DNA of 16,858 nucleotides. It comes from JANWKA01 sp035533815. GTDB lineage: Bacteria > Bacteroidota > Bacteroidia > Chitinophagales > Chitinophagaceae. Made by a program: the position numbers and the translations under genes. The stretch is taken from NCBI GenBank assembly GCA_035533815.1, contig DATLTB010000074.1, positions 1 to 16,858 of the forward strand. The letters run 5' to 3'. Below the pieces are notes generated by a model. It saw nothing but the letters and a program-made list of their open reading frames with translations. It had not been told where the DNA came from and ran no database searches. Below, in pieces: positions 1-7,517 of this stretch. Position 1 is the stretch's first letter. Each line of letters begins with the position of its first letter.

Positions 1-473
1 AACTTATTGAACTTTTCGGTGGATTATATAACAAGCAGATCAGGCCCATGGACTTTCTGGAAATGGTTAACCTGAAAGAAAAATCAAAAGCCAAGTACAA
101 GGAACTTTCCGGGGGGCAGAAGCAAAGATTTTCCATTGCCACCACCCTGATCAACCAGCCAAAGATCATCTTCCTGGATGAACCCACCACTGGTCTTGAT
201 CCGCAAGCCAGGAGGAACCTGTGGGAACTTATCCGCCAGGTCAGGGGGAAAGGAACCACCGTAGTCATGACTACTCATTATATGGATGAAGCGGAAGTGC
301 TTTGTGACCGGTGTGCAATTGTGGATTCAGGCAGGATCATTGCCCTGGATCCCCCCGACAAACTGATTGATGATCTGGTCGCCACGGGTTTTGAAAGACA
401 AAAGGAAATGAAGAAGGCTAATCTGGAGGATGTATTCATACACCTGACCGGTAAAGAATACCGGGATGAATAA
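1..473 (+). CDS. ABC-2-type exporter ATP-binding protein, 5' truncated by the window
   Basis: This is the C-terminal part of an ABC transporter ATPase that would power export through a separate ABC-2 permease at the inner membrane. The reading frame is open from base 3 to the TAA at 471-473. Counting from the first in-frame ATG (base 48), the signature LSGGQ lies at residues 20-24, the Walker B motif IIFLDEP at 40-46, the D-loop follows it, and the H-loop His is residue 77 in TTHYMDEAE. Walker A must lie upstream of the window, so the ATG at 48 is internal and not the real start. The tail with LEDVFIHLTG is typical of drug or polysaccharide exporter ATPases (DrrA/NodI/CcmA-like group). It argues against the shorter heme exporter CcmA, despite the ccm genes further right. 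No permease gene follows. The substrate is unknown. Confidence 0.93.
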   Translation, partial: LIELFGGLYNKQIRPMDFLEMVNLKEKSKAKYKELSGGQKQRFSIATTLINQPKIIFLDEPTTGLDPQARRNLWELIRQVRGKGTTVVMTTHYMDEAEVLCDRCAIVDSGRIIALDPPDKLIDDLVATGFERQKEMKKANLEDVFIHLTGKEYRDE

Positions 474-543
474 AACAGTAGGTATAAAGTATTCATTATT
501 CTCAACTAACATGTTGGTATTCAATAGTTAAAGACTTTCTTTC

Positions 544-1089
544 ATGGAAGAGGAACTCAAACTTGAACTGCTTAGGTATCCCATCGGAAGGTTCAAGCTC
601 CCGGTCCAATTTGACCAGGCCGCTATATCCGGCTTTATAAATGATATCCGCAGTCTTCCCCTGTCTCTTGAAACAGCAGTACAGACCCTGGATGCACATC
701 AGTTGAATACCGCTTATCGGGAAGGAGGCTGGACCGTTCACCAACTGCTGCATCATATTCCGGAAAGTCATATGAATGCCTTTATACGCTATAAACTGGC
801 CCTGACTGAAAACAATCCGGTCATCAAGCCATACCAGGAAAATCAGTGGGTACAGTTGCCGGATATTGCAGTCACCCCGGTCAATGTTTCCCTGACCCTT
901 TTGCATGCCTTGCATATCCGTTGGGTGAATCTGCTGGAAACGATGAGCCCTGAAGATTTCAAAAGGACTTATTTCCATCCCGGACTTAAAAAAGAACAAT
1001 CTCTGGAAGAAGTCACAGCCATTTATGCCTGGCATGGCAAACATCATCTGGCTCATATTACCCGCTTAAAGGACAGGATGAGATGGTGA
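544..1089 (+). CDS. YfiT/BstA-like DinB-fold metal-dependent thiol transferase
   Basis: The 181-residue protein matches the YfiT family (DinB superfamily four-helix bundle). Members are annotated as metal-dependent hydrolases, and the Bacillus member is BstA, a bacillithiol S-transferase. Visible family hallmarks are the N-terminal RYPIGRF (11-17), GGWTVHQLLHH (61-71) followed by SHMNAFIRYKLAL, and the C-terminal AWHGKHHLAHIT (162-173). The metal ligands are probably one His of H70/H71 plus H167 and H171. The length is normal for the family. The ATG at 544 is used because the family motif begins only ten residues later. It stands 70 bp after the ABC ATPase and 42 bp before the Nudix gene, both on the same strand. 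The presence of bshB1 about 10 kb to the right fits a bacillithiol-using enzyme. The thiol-transferase role is inferred from the family, and the substrate is unknown. Confidence 0.88.
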   Translation: MEEELKLELLRYPIGRFKLPVQFDQAAISGFINDIRSLPLSLETAVQTLDAHQLNTAYREGGWTVHQLLHHIPESHMNAFIRYKLALTENNPVIKPYQENQWVQLPDIAVTPVNVSLTLLHALHIRWVNLLETMSPEDFKRTYFHPGLKKEQSLEEVTAIYAWHGKHHLAHITRLKDRMRW

Positions 1090-1131
1090 CCCCTGGTATA
1101 ATCCCTTTTTATTTCAAGGTCATTTACCCCT

Positions 1132-1692
1132 ATGGATCCACTGGACTGGACACAGCTGAATGCTGAATATCTGTTTAGAGATGAATGGCTGACTGCCCGG
1201 AAAGACCGTTGCAGGACTCCCCAGGGAAAAATTGTGGACCCTTATTATGTGCTGGAATATGCAGATTGGGTGAATGCCCTGGCGCTGACCCGGGAAGGGC
1301 AGGTAGTCATGGTCCGACAGTACAGGCATGGACTGCGCAGAACCATCAATGAATTGCCAGGAGGATGTATTGATCCTGTTGACGTTGACCCGGAAGCGGC
1401 TATCCGGCGGGAGCTGCTGGAAGAAACTGGCTATGGGTTTGACCAGGTAGAGAGGGTATGTCAGATTTCCCCAAATCCTTCCACTCAGTCCAATATTTGC
1501 CTGGGTTTTCTGGCGACAGGAGGAATTAAGATCGGCAATCAGCACCTTGATCCAAATGAAGAGATAGCAGTATTCCTGGTTACTGTAAATGAACTAATCA
1601 GGATGTTGCAGGAAAATGAGCTATGGCAGGCCATGCATGTGACCACCTGTTATTATGCCCTAAAGAAGCTGGGAAAACTATCCTTAACCTGA
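1132..1692 (+). CDS. Nudix hydrolase, ADP-ribose pyrophosphatase type
   Basis: This 186-residue Nudix protein probably hydrolyses a nucleoside diphosphate linked to another group, with ADP-ribose or a nucleotide sugar as the likely substrate. The N-terminal half carries the beta-strand and RQYRHGLRR segment (63-70) seen in ADP-ribose pyrophosphatases, followed by NELPGG (73-78). The Nudix box spans about residues 78-101 and ends in RRELLEETGY, with the metal-binding glutamates E94, E97 and E98 intact. The first half of the box is one residue longer than the consensus and lacks the usual first Glu (D84/V85 lie there). The PNPSTQSN segment at 114-121 fits the same subfamily. The gene ends 16 bp before the convergent tonB stop codon. 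No clear ribosome binding site is visible. The substrate cannot be fixed from sequence alone. Confidence 0.88.
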   Translation: MDPLDWTQLNAEYLFRDEWLTARKDRCRTPQGKIVDPYYVLEYADWVNALALTREGQVVMVRQYRHGLRRTINELPGGCIDPVDVDPEAAIRRELLEETGYGFDQVERVCQISPNPSTQSNICLGFLATGGIKIGNQHLDPNEEIAVFLVTVNELIRMLQENELWQAMHVTTCYYALKKLGKLSLT

Positions 1693-1708
1693 AATGAATG
1701 GGGATGGG

Positions 1709-2581
1709 TCACTGCTGAATTTTAAATACGAAGGTAATATTCCCGAACTGCACTACCGGAGCGTTGGGATCCGCATTGAATTTTACCTGTTTGATCTTAC
1801 GCAGGGCCAGTTCCCGGACTGTTTCATTAGCTGCACTGATGATCGTTGCATCGATAATATTTCCGTGCTGATCCACTTTAATGTTTAACTGGACCAAACC
1901 CGGTTCATTGAAATCTCCCTGTTTCCCCGGATATTGAACAATATTACGGCCATTAAGCCGGTAGCTGAGCGAATTTCCTCCGAGTCCCGAAAATACACCC
2001 TGGTGGTTAGCTGCAGTCGGATTCCCGTTGACTGCGCCCTGATCGCCTGGTTGTCCAGTCAACCCCTCATTCCTGGAGTCATTGGACGCCCCGGCGTTGT
2101 TTCCGCTACCGGAGCTCCGGGCTGCCCCGCCGCTGTATATGGCTTTGGGCCTGGCTGGAGCAGGCTTAGGCGTTACCGGAACATTTCTGGGGACAATTCT
2201 GGGCGTTACTTTTTTATTGGTTTCATCCAGGGTTTTTGAAAATGCGGTCTTATTGGGTTTATCCGGTTGCTTGATTACCGGAGCATCCGGATTATCCTGT
2301 GTGACGATATCGGGGGGTTTACTGCTGATTTTCGGTGCCGGTCTGGCTCGGGAAATCAAGGGTCTGGCCCGGGAAACAGCTGGTGGATTGGGATTTAGGG
2401 GCTGTATATTCCCAGTTCCCTGAGCACTGGTACCCAGATTGATCTCCATGCCCAGGTCCTGGTTGGGTAAGGGAGGTTGGGAAGTAAAACCAAAGAAGAT
2501 GAACGCTAAAAGCAGGCAACCATGAACACCAAGGGTCCAAGCCAGGGCTTTGACATTTTTCCGGCTTTCGAACTCGCTCAT
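1709..2581 (-). CDS. tonB: TonB-type energy transducer
   Basis: This 290-residue periplasm-spanning protein would pass proton-motive force from an ExbB/ExbD motor to TonB-dependent outer-membrane receptors. A short cytoplasmic N-terminus is followed by one membrane anchor (about residues 13-33). A proline- and lysine/arginine-rich span (about 36-147) comes next, then a Gly/Asn/Ser-rich linker (about 150-200), and a C-terminal domain (about 205-290). That domain contains the typical VQLNIKVDQHGNIIDATI strand pattern and ends FVFKIQQ, as in Bacteroidota TonB proteins. The start is the ATG at 2579-2581. An exact TAATTTTG -7 box lies about 30 bases upstream. The gene follows the radical SAM gene on the same strand after 155 bp. 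No exbB or exbD is in the window. A TolA-like role is the main alternative. Confidence 0.88.
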   Translation of the reverse strand: MSEFESRKNVKALAWTLGVHGCLLLAFIFFGFTSQPPLPNQDLGMEINLGTSAQGTGNIQPLNPNPPAVSRARPLISRARPAPKISSKPPDIVTQDNPDAPVIKQPDKPNKTAFSKTLDETNKKVTPRIVPRNVPVTPKPAPARPKAIYSGGAARSSGSGNNAGASNDSRNEGLTGQPGDQGAVNGNPTAANHQGVFSGLGGNSLSYRLNGRNIVQYPGKQGDFNEPGLVQLNIKVDQHGNIIDATIISAANETVRELALRKIKQVKFNADPNAPVVQFGNITFVFKIQQ

Positions 2582-2609
2582 AGGATAAAAAATGCTGAAT
2601 AAGTCATTT

Positions 2610-2617
2610 CAAAATTA
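2610..2617 (-). promoter_or_regulatory. Candidate Bacteroidota -7 element for tonB
   Basis: On the minus strand these bases read TAATTTTG, an exact match to the Bacteroidota -7 consensus TAnnTTTG. Transcription would start near 2604, giving a 5' leader of roughly 23 bases before the tonB ATG. No TTG stands at the expected -33 distance, so the match is partial. Confidence 0.4.
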
Positions 2618-2736
2618 ACGCTTTCGGAGGATTTTATCCATATAACGGTTTTTTTTAACAGAATATTTTGAAGATTGCCCTTACCAGACACCTGTTATCC
2701 GGTTATAGCCTTTAATATACGGATTTTTGAAGGGGA

Positions 2737-4077
2737 TCAATGGGCAAAATCCAGATCAAATCTTCCCCTGATTCTTTCAATAGGGGGGTTGAAATAGCCA
2801 TATTTAAGATCGGGAAATTCTTTCCTGATCAGCTCCATCAGCTTTCGAATTCCGAGTGGTTCACCGGCATCAGTCAGCTTGATCTTTTCCAGGTACCAAT
2901 CCGGATCAATATTAAAATTCCGCCACTGGATCATACTCAACCTGGTATCCCGGATCAACCTGCGCAAAGATTCATATTCCTCCCGGCAATCTGTTATTCC
3001 CGGGAATACGAAATAATTAATGGAAGCCCACCCTCCGGATTCCCGGACCATCCGGATGCTTTTGATGACGTCTGTGAAAAGATAATTGTTTGGGCGGTAA
3101 TAGGGAATATATATCTTTTCTCTGGCAGAGTTGGTACTGACCCGGATACTGTCCAGTCCGGCTTCACAGAGTTTGCGGACTGCATCCGGCATGCTGCCGT
3201 TGGTATTGATGTTCAAACTGCCTTTGGAAGTATGTTTGCGTATCTGCAACAGGGCATCCCTGATGGTTTCCCACATAAGCAGGGGTTCACCTTCACAGCC
3301 CTGCCCGAAGCTCACTATCGGGAATGGAGCAGATTGCAGATGCGGTACCGCAAATTCCACGATCTCCTCCACGGTTGGTTTAAACATCAACCTGTCCTGG
3401 GGGGATGCGATTTGTTCTTCAGCAGGTTGAAAGGAAATACAACCGATGCAGTTGGCGTTACAAGCAGGAGAGGTTGGCACCGGGCACTCCCACCTGCCCA
3501 GGAAAAAATTCCGTGCCGCAGGACAGTGATAAGTCAGGGCGCAATTTTCCGCCAGATGCCTTACCAGGCGATTATCCGGATAAGCCATCAGAAATTTTTC
3601 AGTACCTGACCTCACCAGATCATCGTTAAATCCGGCAGTTTCCTGGCGGATATCCTGCTCAATCCGGATCGCTGTAACCACAAAACGGTCATTCAGCCAC
3701 CCTGCAGCAGTATAACAAAATAAAGGCAGGGTGGGAGCCTGGGACAGGGTTTCATAGGCAGACAAAAAAAGCCCTGTGTAAGCGGGAGGGATGAAAGCAG
3801 CCACGGCCCATCCTTTGTCACATAACCGCATTTCACCGGTCCGGGTATCTATTCCGATACCCCTTCGTCCGGGAAGCTCATAGATCTGCCCGCCTTCCGG
3901 AAGCGGTATCCAGTCCCCCGGAGGGACCGGCCACGCATCTCGTCCACTGCGCCCAGTGGCCAGCAGGGTCCTGTCTTCATAAATATGACCTTTTCCATCA
4001 GTATATAATAAATAAGGTACTTGATCTTTCATCGGCAAAAAATAATCATCATTTATCCTGGGATAGGAATAATGCAC
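2737..4077 (-). CDS. Radical SAM enzyme of unknown function
   Basis: This 446-residue protein has a CxxxCxxC cluster (C206, C210, C213) that would bind a 4Fe-4S cluster for S-adenosylmethionine cleavage. It is followed by a GxGCEGEPLL segment (258-267), the place of the SAM-binding GGE motif, and by NINTNGS (289-295) and SIRVSTNSA (310-318), which fit the radical SAM barrel. The first 180 or so residues form a separate domain I do not recognise. C179, C185 and C198 just before the cluster motif are notable and might bind metal or act in catalysis. The start is GTG at 4077, since the next in-frame ATG would remove 15 residues. The first 29 bases overlap the end of the upstream membrane protein gene, which suggests coupled translation. 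The substrate and product are unknown. I know of similar uncharacterised radical SAM proteins only in general terms. Confidence 0.85.
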   Translation of the reverse strand: MHYSYPRINDDYFLPMKDQVPYLLYTDGKGHIYEDRTLLATGRSGRDAWPVPPGDWIPLPEGGQIYELPGRRGIGIDTRTGEMRLCDKGWAVAAFIPPAYTGLFLSAYETLSQAPTLPLFCYTAAGWLNDRFVVTAIRIEQDIRQETAGFNDDLVRSGTEKFLMAYPDNRLVRHLAENCALTYHCPAARNFFLGRWECPVPTSPACNANCIGCISFQPAEEQIASPQDRLMFKPTVEEIVEFAVPHLQSAPFPIVSFGQGCEGEPLLMWETIRDALLQIRKHTSKGSLNINTNGSMPDAVRKLCEAGLDSIRVSTNSAREKIYIPYYRPNNYLFTDVIKSIRMVRESGGWASINYFVFPGITDCREEYESLRRLIRDTRLSMIQWRNFNIDPDWYLEKIKLTDAGEPLGIRKLMELIRKEFPDLKYGYFNPPIERIRGRFDLDFAH

Positions 4078-4681
4078 AATATTGACAAAACAACGTTTCT
4101 CCCTTCATGGAGGACTCCTCCAGGACTTCTACCTGGATCACCTGGTTGTTTTTAAGATCCAGAGTAAGCAGGTTGTTTCGCAAAATTACATTATTGAAAC
4201 TGGACCAGGGTTGGAAACGGGAATGATACCCATTATCGTAGTACATGCCCTTTTCATTGAATTTTATCTGAATTTCCTGCTTGGATTGCTTTTCTATCCA
4301 AAGTAAAATGGATCCCACAAGCAGGAAAACCAGGGGGATGATTCCCAGCAGATCTTTTTTCTCGACAAATAATGTCAATCCGGCAAACCCCAGCAGGAAA
4401 AGGAAAGATATCCTTGCAAACCGGTGCAGATTCCTCCAGGAATGGAACTTTTCCGGGGATACCAAGGCCAGGGCAATCGCTATAATTCCGCAAAGGCAAA
4501 AGCCCCCCCCAATCAGGGGAATCAGTACAGGGCGCCAGGGCGGAGCAGCAGAAAAGAGGGTATTGAATCCGCTTCCCAAAAAAACAAAGCCGGAAACTGC
4601 CTGGATCCAACGGCCCAGTACCGATATTTTTTTAAGCCCTGAGGGAGCCGCATGAAACTGGTAAAATTCCATCATAGACAT
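4049..4681 (-). CDS. Four-helix membrane protein with a soluble C-terminal domain
   Basis: I do not recognise the family. The 210-residue product has four likely membrane helices at about residues 26-45, 52-74, 91-106 and 110-129 (counted from the ATG). The cytosolic-looking tail of about 80 residues (EIQIKFNEKGMYYDNGY..., then FNNVILRNNLLTLDLKNN...) has the strand pattern of a small PH-like or YcxB-like domain. That comparison is only a structural guess. The frame also extends one codon upstream to a TTG at 4684, but I chose the ATG at 4681; further ATGs at 4672 and 4669 are possible. The gene lies 110 bp after the ureohydrolase gene, and its last 29 bases overlap the radical SAM gene on the same strand. 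The overlap is the best functional clue and points to a shared job with the radical SAM enzyme. Confidence 0.75.
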   Translation of the reverse strand: MSMMEFYQFHAAPSGLKKISVLGRWIQAVSGFVFLGSGFNTLFSAAPPWRPVLIPLIGGGFCLCGIIAIALALVSPEKFHSWRNLHRFARISFLFLLGFAGLTLFVEKKDLLGIIPLVFLLVGSILLWIEKQSKQEIQIKFNEKGMYYDNGYHSRFQPWSSFNNVILRNNLLTLDLKNNQVIQVEVLEESSMKGETLFCQYCALFLSQDK

Positions 4682-4791
4682 CAAATTCAGTAACCTGGCA
4701 AACTGCCGGGCAACCTTTTATCCCGACGATCATCCGGATCAGCCCTTCTTCGATCCAAGCTGAAAATGGTTTGATAGGTCCAGACTGGGAA

Positions 4792-5829
4792 TCAATGGCT
4801 ACTGACCAACAGGTTGCATAGCCGGAACAGCACCCTGGCCCCCACCATGACATCCCAGTCATCATGTCTATAACTTACTTCTACCAGGTCGAAGCCGATC
4901 AGGGTCCTCCCACTATTCAAAATGGATTTCAGCAGGAAGAATATTTCCTGGATATCGAATCCTCCGGGCACCGGTGTACCGGTATGGGGACAAAGTTTCG
5001 GATCAAGGCCATCAATGTCAAAACTCAGATGGACTTTTGCTGGGAGCCCGGAAATGATGTCTTCGCAAATGGACTTCCAGGTTTCCCCGTTAAAAATCCG
5101 TTCCTTGATCTGCGCATCATTAAACGATACTATCCGGTTATTGCTATCCATAATCCGCTGGGATTCTTCTTCGCAAAAATCTCGGGTTCCGGCCTGTATG
5201 AGTTTTTTAAGCTGGGGAACCTCTTCCAGGGCATTGTACATCACAGAAGCATGTGAATAAGTAAATCCCTGGTAGGACCTGCGGAGATCACAGTGGGCAT
5301 CTATCTGTAGAATTCCGAAATCACCGTATTTTTCACCTATTGCCTTAAACAAACCGAGGGATACACTATGGTCTCCCCCTACCAATCCGAGCAGTTTGCC
5401 ATTGCCGAGTATCTCCCGGGACTGCTTGTACACCCATTCATTCATTTTAAAACAACCTTCGTTGATCTCGCGATGGGATTTTTTCAAGTATTCATTGTCA
5501 TTAATTTTACCTCCTTCATGCAGCAGATTAATGCATAATTCAGCTTCTTTACGCAGATAATCGCTGCGCAACAGGAGGTGCTTGTCCGGATATGACATAA
5601 AGAAACCCTGCTTCCAGCCATTATCGCTTTCCAAATCCAATACATCGATTTGTTTGGATGCCTGGAAAATATGTTCAGGTGCGCGAGCAGTACCAGTCCG
5701 GAAGGAGACCGTGACTTCCCAGGGCACAGGCAACAGAATCAGGCGGGCATTCTCTGCATGAAAAGGCAGACTGAAAATATTATTGTGAAAAAGGCCAGGC
5801 CCGCTGGAATTATATGGATCGATAGCCAT
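4792..5829 (-). CDS. Ureohydrolase (agmatinase/arginase family)
   Basis: This 345-residue enzyme of the arginase/agmatinase/formimidoylglutamase superfamily would hydrolyse a guanidino or formimino compound using two manganese ions. All the metal-binding motifs are present: GGDHS (151-155, H154), DAHCD (177-181, ligands D177, H179, D181) and SFDIDGLDP (269-277, D271 and D273). The TGTPVPGG loop (283-290) and GFDLVEVSY (312-320) with E317 also fit. Substrate choice cannot be read with certainty. Overall I favour the agmatinase-family group common in Bacteroidota, which would yield putrescine and urea, over HutG. No arginine decarboxylase or histidine-degradation gene is nearby. The start is the ATG at 5827-5829. 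A candidate promoter lies 16-23 bases upstream. It heads the minus-strand run that continues to the membrane protein, radical SAM and tonB genes. Confidence 0.9.
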   Translation of the reverse strand: MAIDPYNSSGPGLFHNNIFSLPFHAENARLILLPVPWEVTVSFRTGTARAPEHIFQASKQIDVLDLESDNGWKQGFFMSYPDKHLLLRSDYLRKEAELCINLLHEGGKINDNEYLKKSHREINEGCFKMNEWVYKQSREILGNGKLLGLVGGDHSVSLGLFKAIGEKYGDFGILQIDAHCDLRRSYQGFTYSHASVMYNALEEVPQLKKLIQAGTRDFCEEESQRIMDSNNRIVSFNDAQIKERIFNGETWKSICEDIISGLPAKVHLSFDIDGLDPKLCPHTGTPVPGGFDIQEIFFLLKSILNSGRTLIGFDLVEVSYRHDDWDVMVGARVLFRLCNLLVSSH

Positions 5830-5844
5830 CTATATCTTAAATTG

Positions 5845-5852
5845 CAAATATA
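5845..5852 (-). promoter_or_regulatory. Candidate -7 element for the ureohydrolase gene
   Basis: The minus strand reads TATATTTG here, an exact TAnnTTTG match. A TTTG lies 16 bases further upstream (5872-5869 on the minus strand), slightly closer than the usual -33/-7 spacing. Transcription would start around 5839, leaving a very short leader before the ATG at 5829. The element sits in the divergent gap shared with the DUF4421 gene. Confidence 0.45.
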
Positions 5853-5915
5853 CTGAAGCGTATGCAGACAAAGGTCCATCAGCCTAAATGGGTAATTTCA
5901 ATCCTGCAGAAGGAT

Positions 5916-6977
5916 ATGGTACAGCAATTACGAATGAATTGGGTTTTTTTTGGTTTCATTTTTTGTATTATTCCAGGGGTAATCACAGCCCAGATCAGGA
6001 CAGTTCCCCTTCATGATACTTCCTATTACAAGACCTTTGAAAAATATCTGATAGTCCATAGCTTTTTGACCAGTAAATATACCAGTCTTGGATTGACGGG
6101 TTACACCAATTCAGAAAATATCCGGTACATGCCAAATACCCCCCTGTCAGTCGGCTTGGGCGTTACCTATAATTTCCTGACCCTGAACCTGGGTGTTGGT
6201 CTTGGGTTCCTGAATAATAATTCCGAAGAATTTAACACTAATTATCTGGATCTGCAGACCCATATTTATATCCGTAAGGTATCCCTTGATCTGTATGGAC
6301 AATTCTACAAAGGGTATTATCTGCCGGGTACAGTAATACCCCAATATACAGGGAAAAATTATTTTCGTCCGGATCTTAATGTTAATTTTTTAGGTATTGC
6401 AGGATATTATATTTTCAATTCCGGACATTTTTCCTACCGGGCTTCCCTTGTTCAGGATGAATGGCAGAAGAAATCATCAGGATCGCTGTTACTGGGAGGG
6501 GAGATTTATTATGGGTCTATTTATGGGGATAGTGACCTGATTCCAGGGAACCTGCAGGCTGGATATTCCACCCAAAAGATTCACAGGGTCCATTTTTTTG
6601 AAATTGGACCTGGAGCGGGGTATGCGTATACTTTTGTCTTTCAACAGCATTTTTTCCTAACCGGAGCGATTAACCTGAATGCGGCATTCGCCTATAATAG
6701 GGAATTCGGGATCAGTACGGCATTCCGGATAGGCATTAATCCGAATTTCACCTACCGGGCCATTGCTGGGTATAACGGGAATCGGTGGGCGATTAACCTG
6801 TCCTGGATCAATAATCAAATCTCATTTGCTGGCCTTTATTCAGGAGAATCTTACCGGATCAAGACAGGGATGTATAACCTGACGGTGAATTACCGGTTCA
6901 AACTGGAAAGACGGGTCAGGCGGAAAATCAATCACATAACTGATAAGATAAAGCAACTCATACCCAATATCCGATAG
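5916..6977 (+). CDS. DUF4421-family secreted protein, probably outer-membrane associated
   Basis: This gene encodes a DUF4421-type protein restricted mainly to Bacteroidota, with no known biochemical role. From the ATG at 5916 it is 353 residues with a likely signal peptide (MVQQLR, then a hydrophobic stretch ending VITAQ). Family features follow: a DTSYYKTFEKYLIVHSF segment soon after cleavage, YTSLGL, a block of alternating strands rich in Tyr, Gly and Asn (such as LNLGVGLGFL and GIAGYYIF), and a terminal strand YNLTVNYRF with a basic tail. The pattern suggests a beta-barrel or beta-rich envelope protein. An in-frame ATG exists at 5862, but it would place 18 extra residues before the signal peptide and lies across the divergent promoter region, so I prefer 5916. 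The ATG at 5934 is another option. It ends 62 bp before ccmE, which appears to have its own promoter. Confidence 0.8.
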   Translation: MVQQLRMNWVFFGFIFCIIPGVITAQIRTVPLHDTSYYKTFEKYLIVHSFLTSKYTSLGLTGYTNSENIRYMPNTPLSVGLGVTYNFLTLNLGVGLGFLNNNSEEFNTNYLDLQTHIYIRKVSLDLYGQFYKGYYLPGTVIPQYTGKNYFRPDLNVNFLGIAGYYIFNSGHFSYRASLVQDEWQKKSSGSLLLGGEIYYGSIYGDSDLIPGNLQAGYSTQKIHRVHFFEIGPGAGYAYTFVFQQHFFLTGAINLNAAFAYNREFGISTAFRIGINPNFTYRAIAGYNGNRWAINLSWINNQISFAGLYSGESYRIKTGMYNLTVNYRFKLERRVRRKINHITDKIKQLIPNIR

Positions 6978-7005
6978 TTTATAATCCCGGTATAGCTTTT
7001 TGTAT

Positions 7006-7013
7006 TAATTTTG
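7006..7013 (+). promoter_or_regulatory. Candidate -7 element for the ccmE-ccmF operon
   Basis: The bases read TAATTTTG, an exact TAnnTTTG match 26 bases before the ccmE ATG. The transcript would begin near 7019 with a leader of about 20 bases. I see no TTG at the expected -33 position. The placement supports ccmE as the first gene of its operon rather than a continuation from the DUF4421 gene. Confidence 0.45.
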
Positions 7014-7039
7014 AGTGGTATTTCCACATAAATTAAATC

Positions 7040-7447
7040 ATGAAAAAGTCTAATATAGTCCTGCTGGTCCTGATCGCTGTGACGATCGCAGTGATCATCA
7101 GCATGGTCGGAGATTTCAGTACTTATGAAACCTTTGCCTCCGCCGCCCGGCAACCCGGAAAGGATTTTCATGTCATCGGAATGTTAGACAAAACCAGGTC
7201 CTTGGTTTATGATCCGGTAAAAGATCCCAATTATTTCAGTTTTTATGTAAAAGATAAGGCCGGCGAACTGGAAAAGGTGGTTTACCGGGGAGCAATACCC
7301 ACCGATTTTGAAAAGTCGGACAAGATCGTACTGGTGGGTAAGATGGACGGTCAGCAGTTCGAATGTTCTTCCATCCTGATGAAGTGTCCATCAAAATACA
7401 AAGCGAACCGGAAAGCTGAAAGCCAGCAACTGGATAGTAAATTATGA
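7040..7447 (+). CDS. ccmE: Cytochrome c maturation heme chaperone CcmE, Cys-type
   Basis: CcmE is a membrane-anchored periplasmic chaperone that holds heme covalently and passes it to the CcmF heme lyase. The 135-residue product has one N-terminal anchor (about residues 5-23) and an OB-fold-like domain with FHVIGMLD (43-50), YFSFYVKDK (65-73), VVYRGAIPTDF (80-90) and IVLVGKM (96-102), all in the CcmE order. The heme-binding site is CPSKY (116-120), that is CxxxY in place of the HxxxY of the Escherichia coli protein. Cys-type CcmE proteins are known from Desulfovibrio and some archaea, so this is a recognised variant and not a broken gene. Y120 is retained, while the tail after it is short and charged. 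The ccmF gene starts 70 bp downstream. Confidence 0.9.
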   Translation: MKKSNIVLLVLIAVTIAVIISMVGDFSTYETFASAARQPGKDFHVIGMLDKTRSLVYDPVKDPNYFSFYVKDKAGELEKVVYRGAIPTDFEKSDKIVLVGKMDGQQFECSSILMKCPSKYKANRKAESQQLDSKL

Positions 7448-7517
7448 TCCGGTTCAATCAGTCCCATAAACTTCTGCATAAATATTTGGCTTACCTAAAA
7501 GGTAGCAAAGCGAGCTG

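Noticed and set aside
1..473. ABC ATPase as CcmA, partner of the ccm genes
   Set aside because: The C-terminal LEDVFIHLTG extension is that of ABC-2 drug or polysaccharide exporters, and it lies 6.5 kb from ccmE with unrelated genes in between.
502..1056. 184-codon minus-strand frame opposite the YfiT/BstA-like gene
   Set aside because: The plus strand carries all the family motifs. The minus-strand product is a low-plausibility shadow.
2740..3609. Long open frame (289 codons) on the plus strand opposite the radical SAM gene
   Set aside because: It is antisense to a clear radical SAM gene, and its translation has no recognisable domain, repeat or signal. The length follows from the codon pattern of the real gene.
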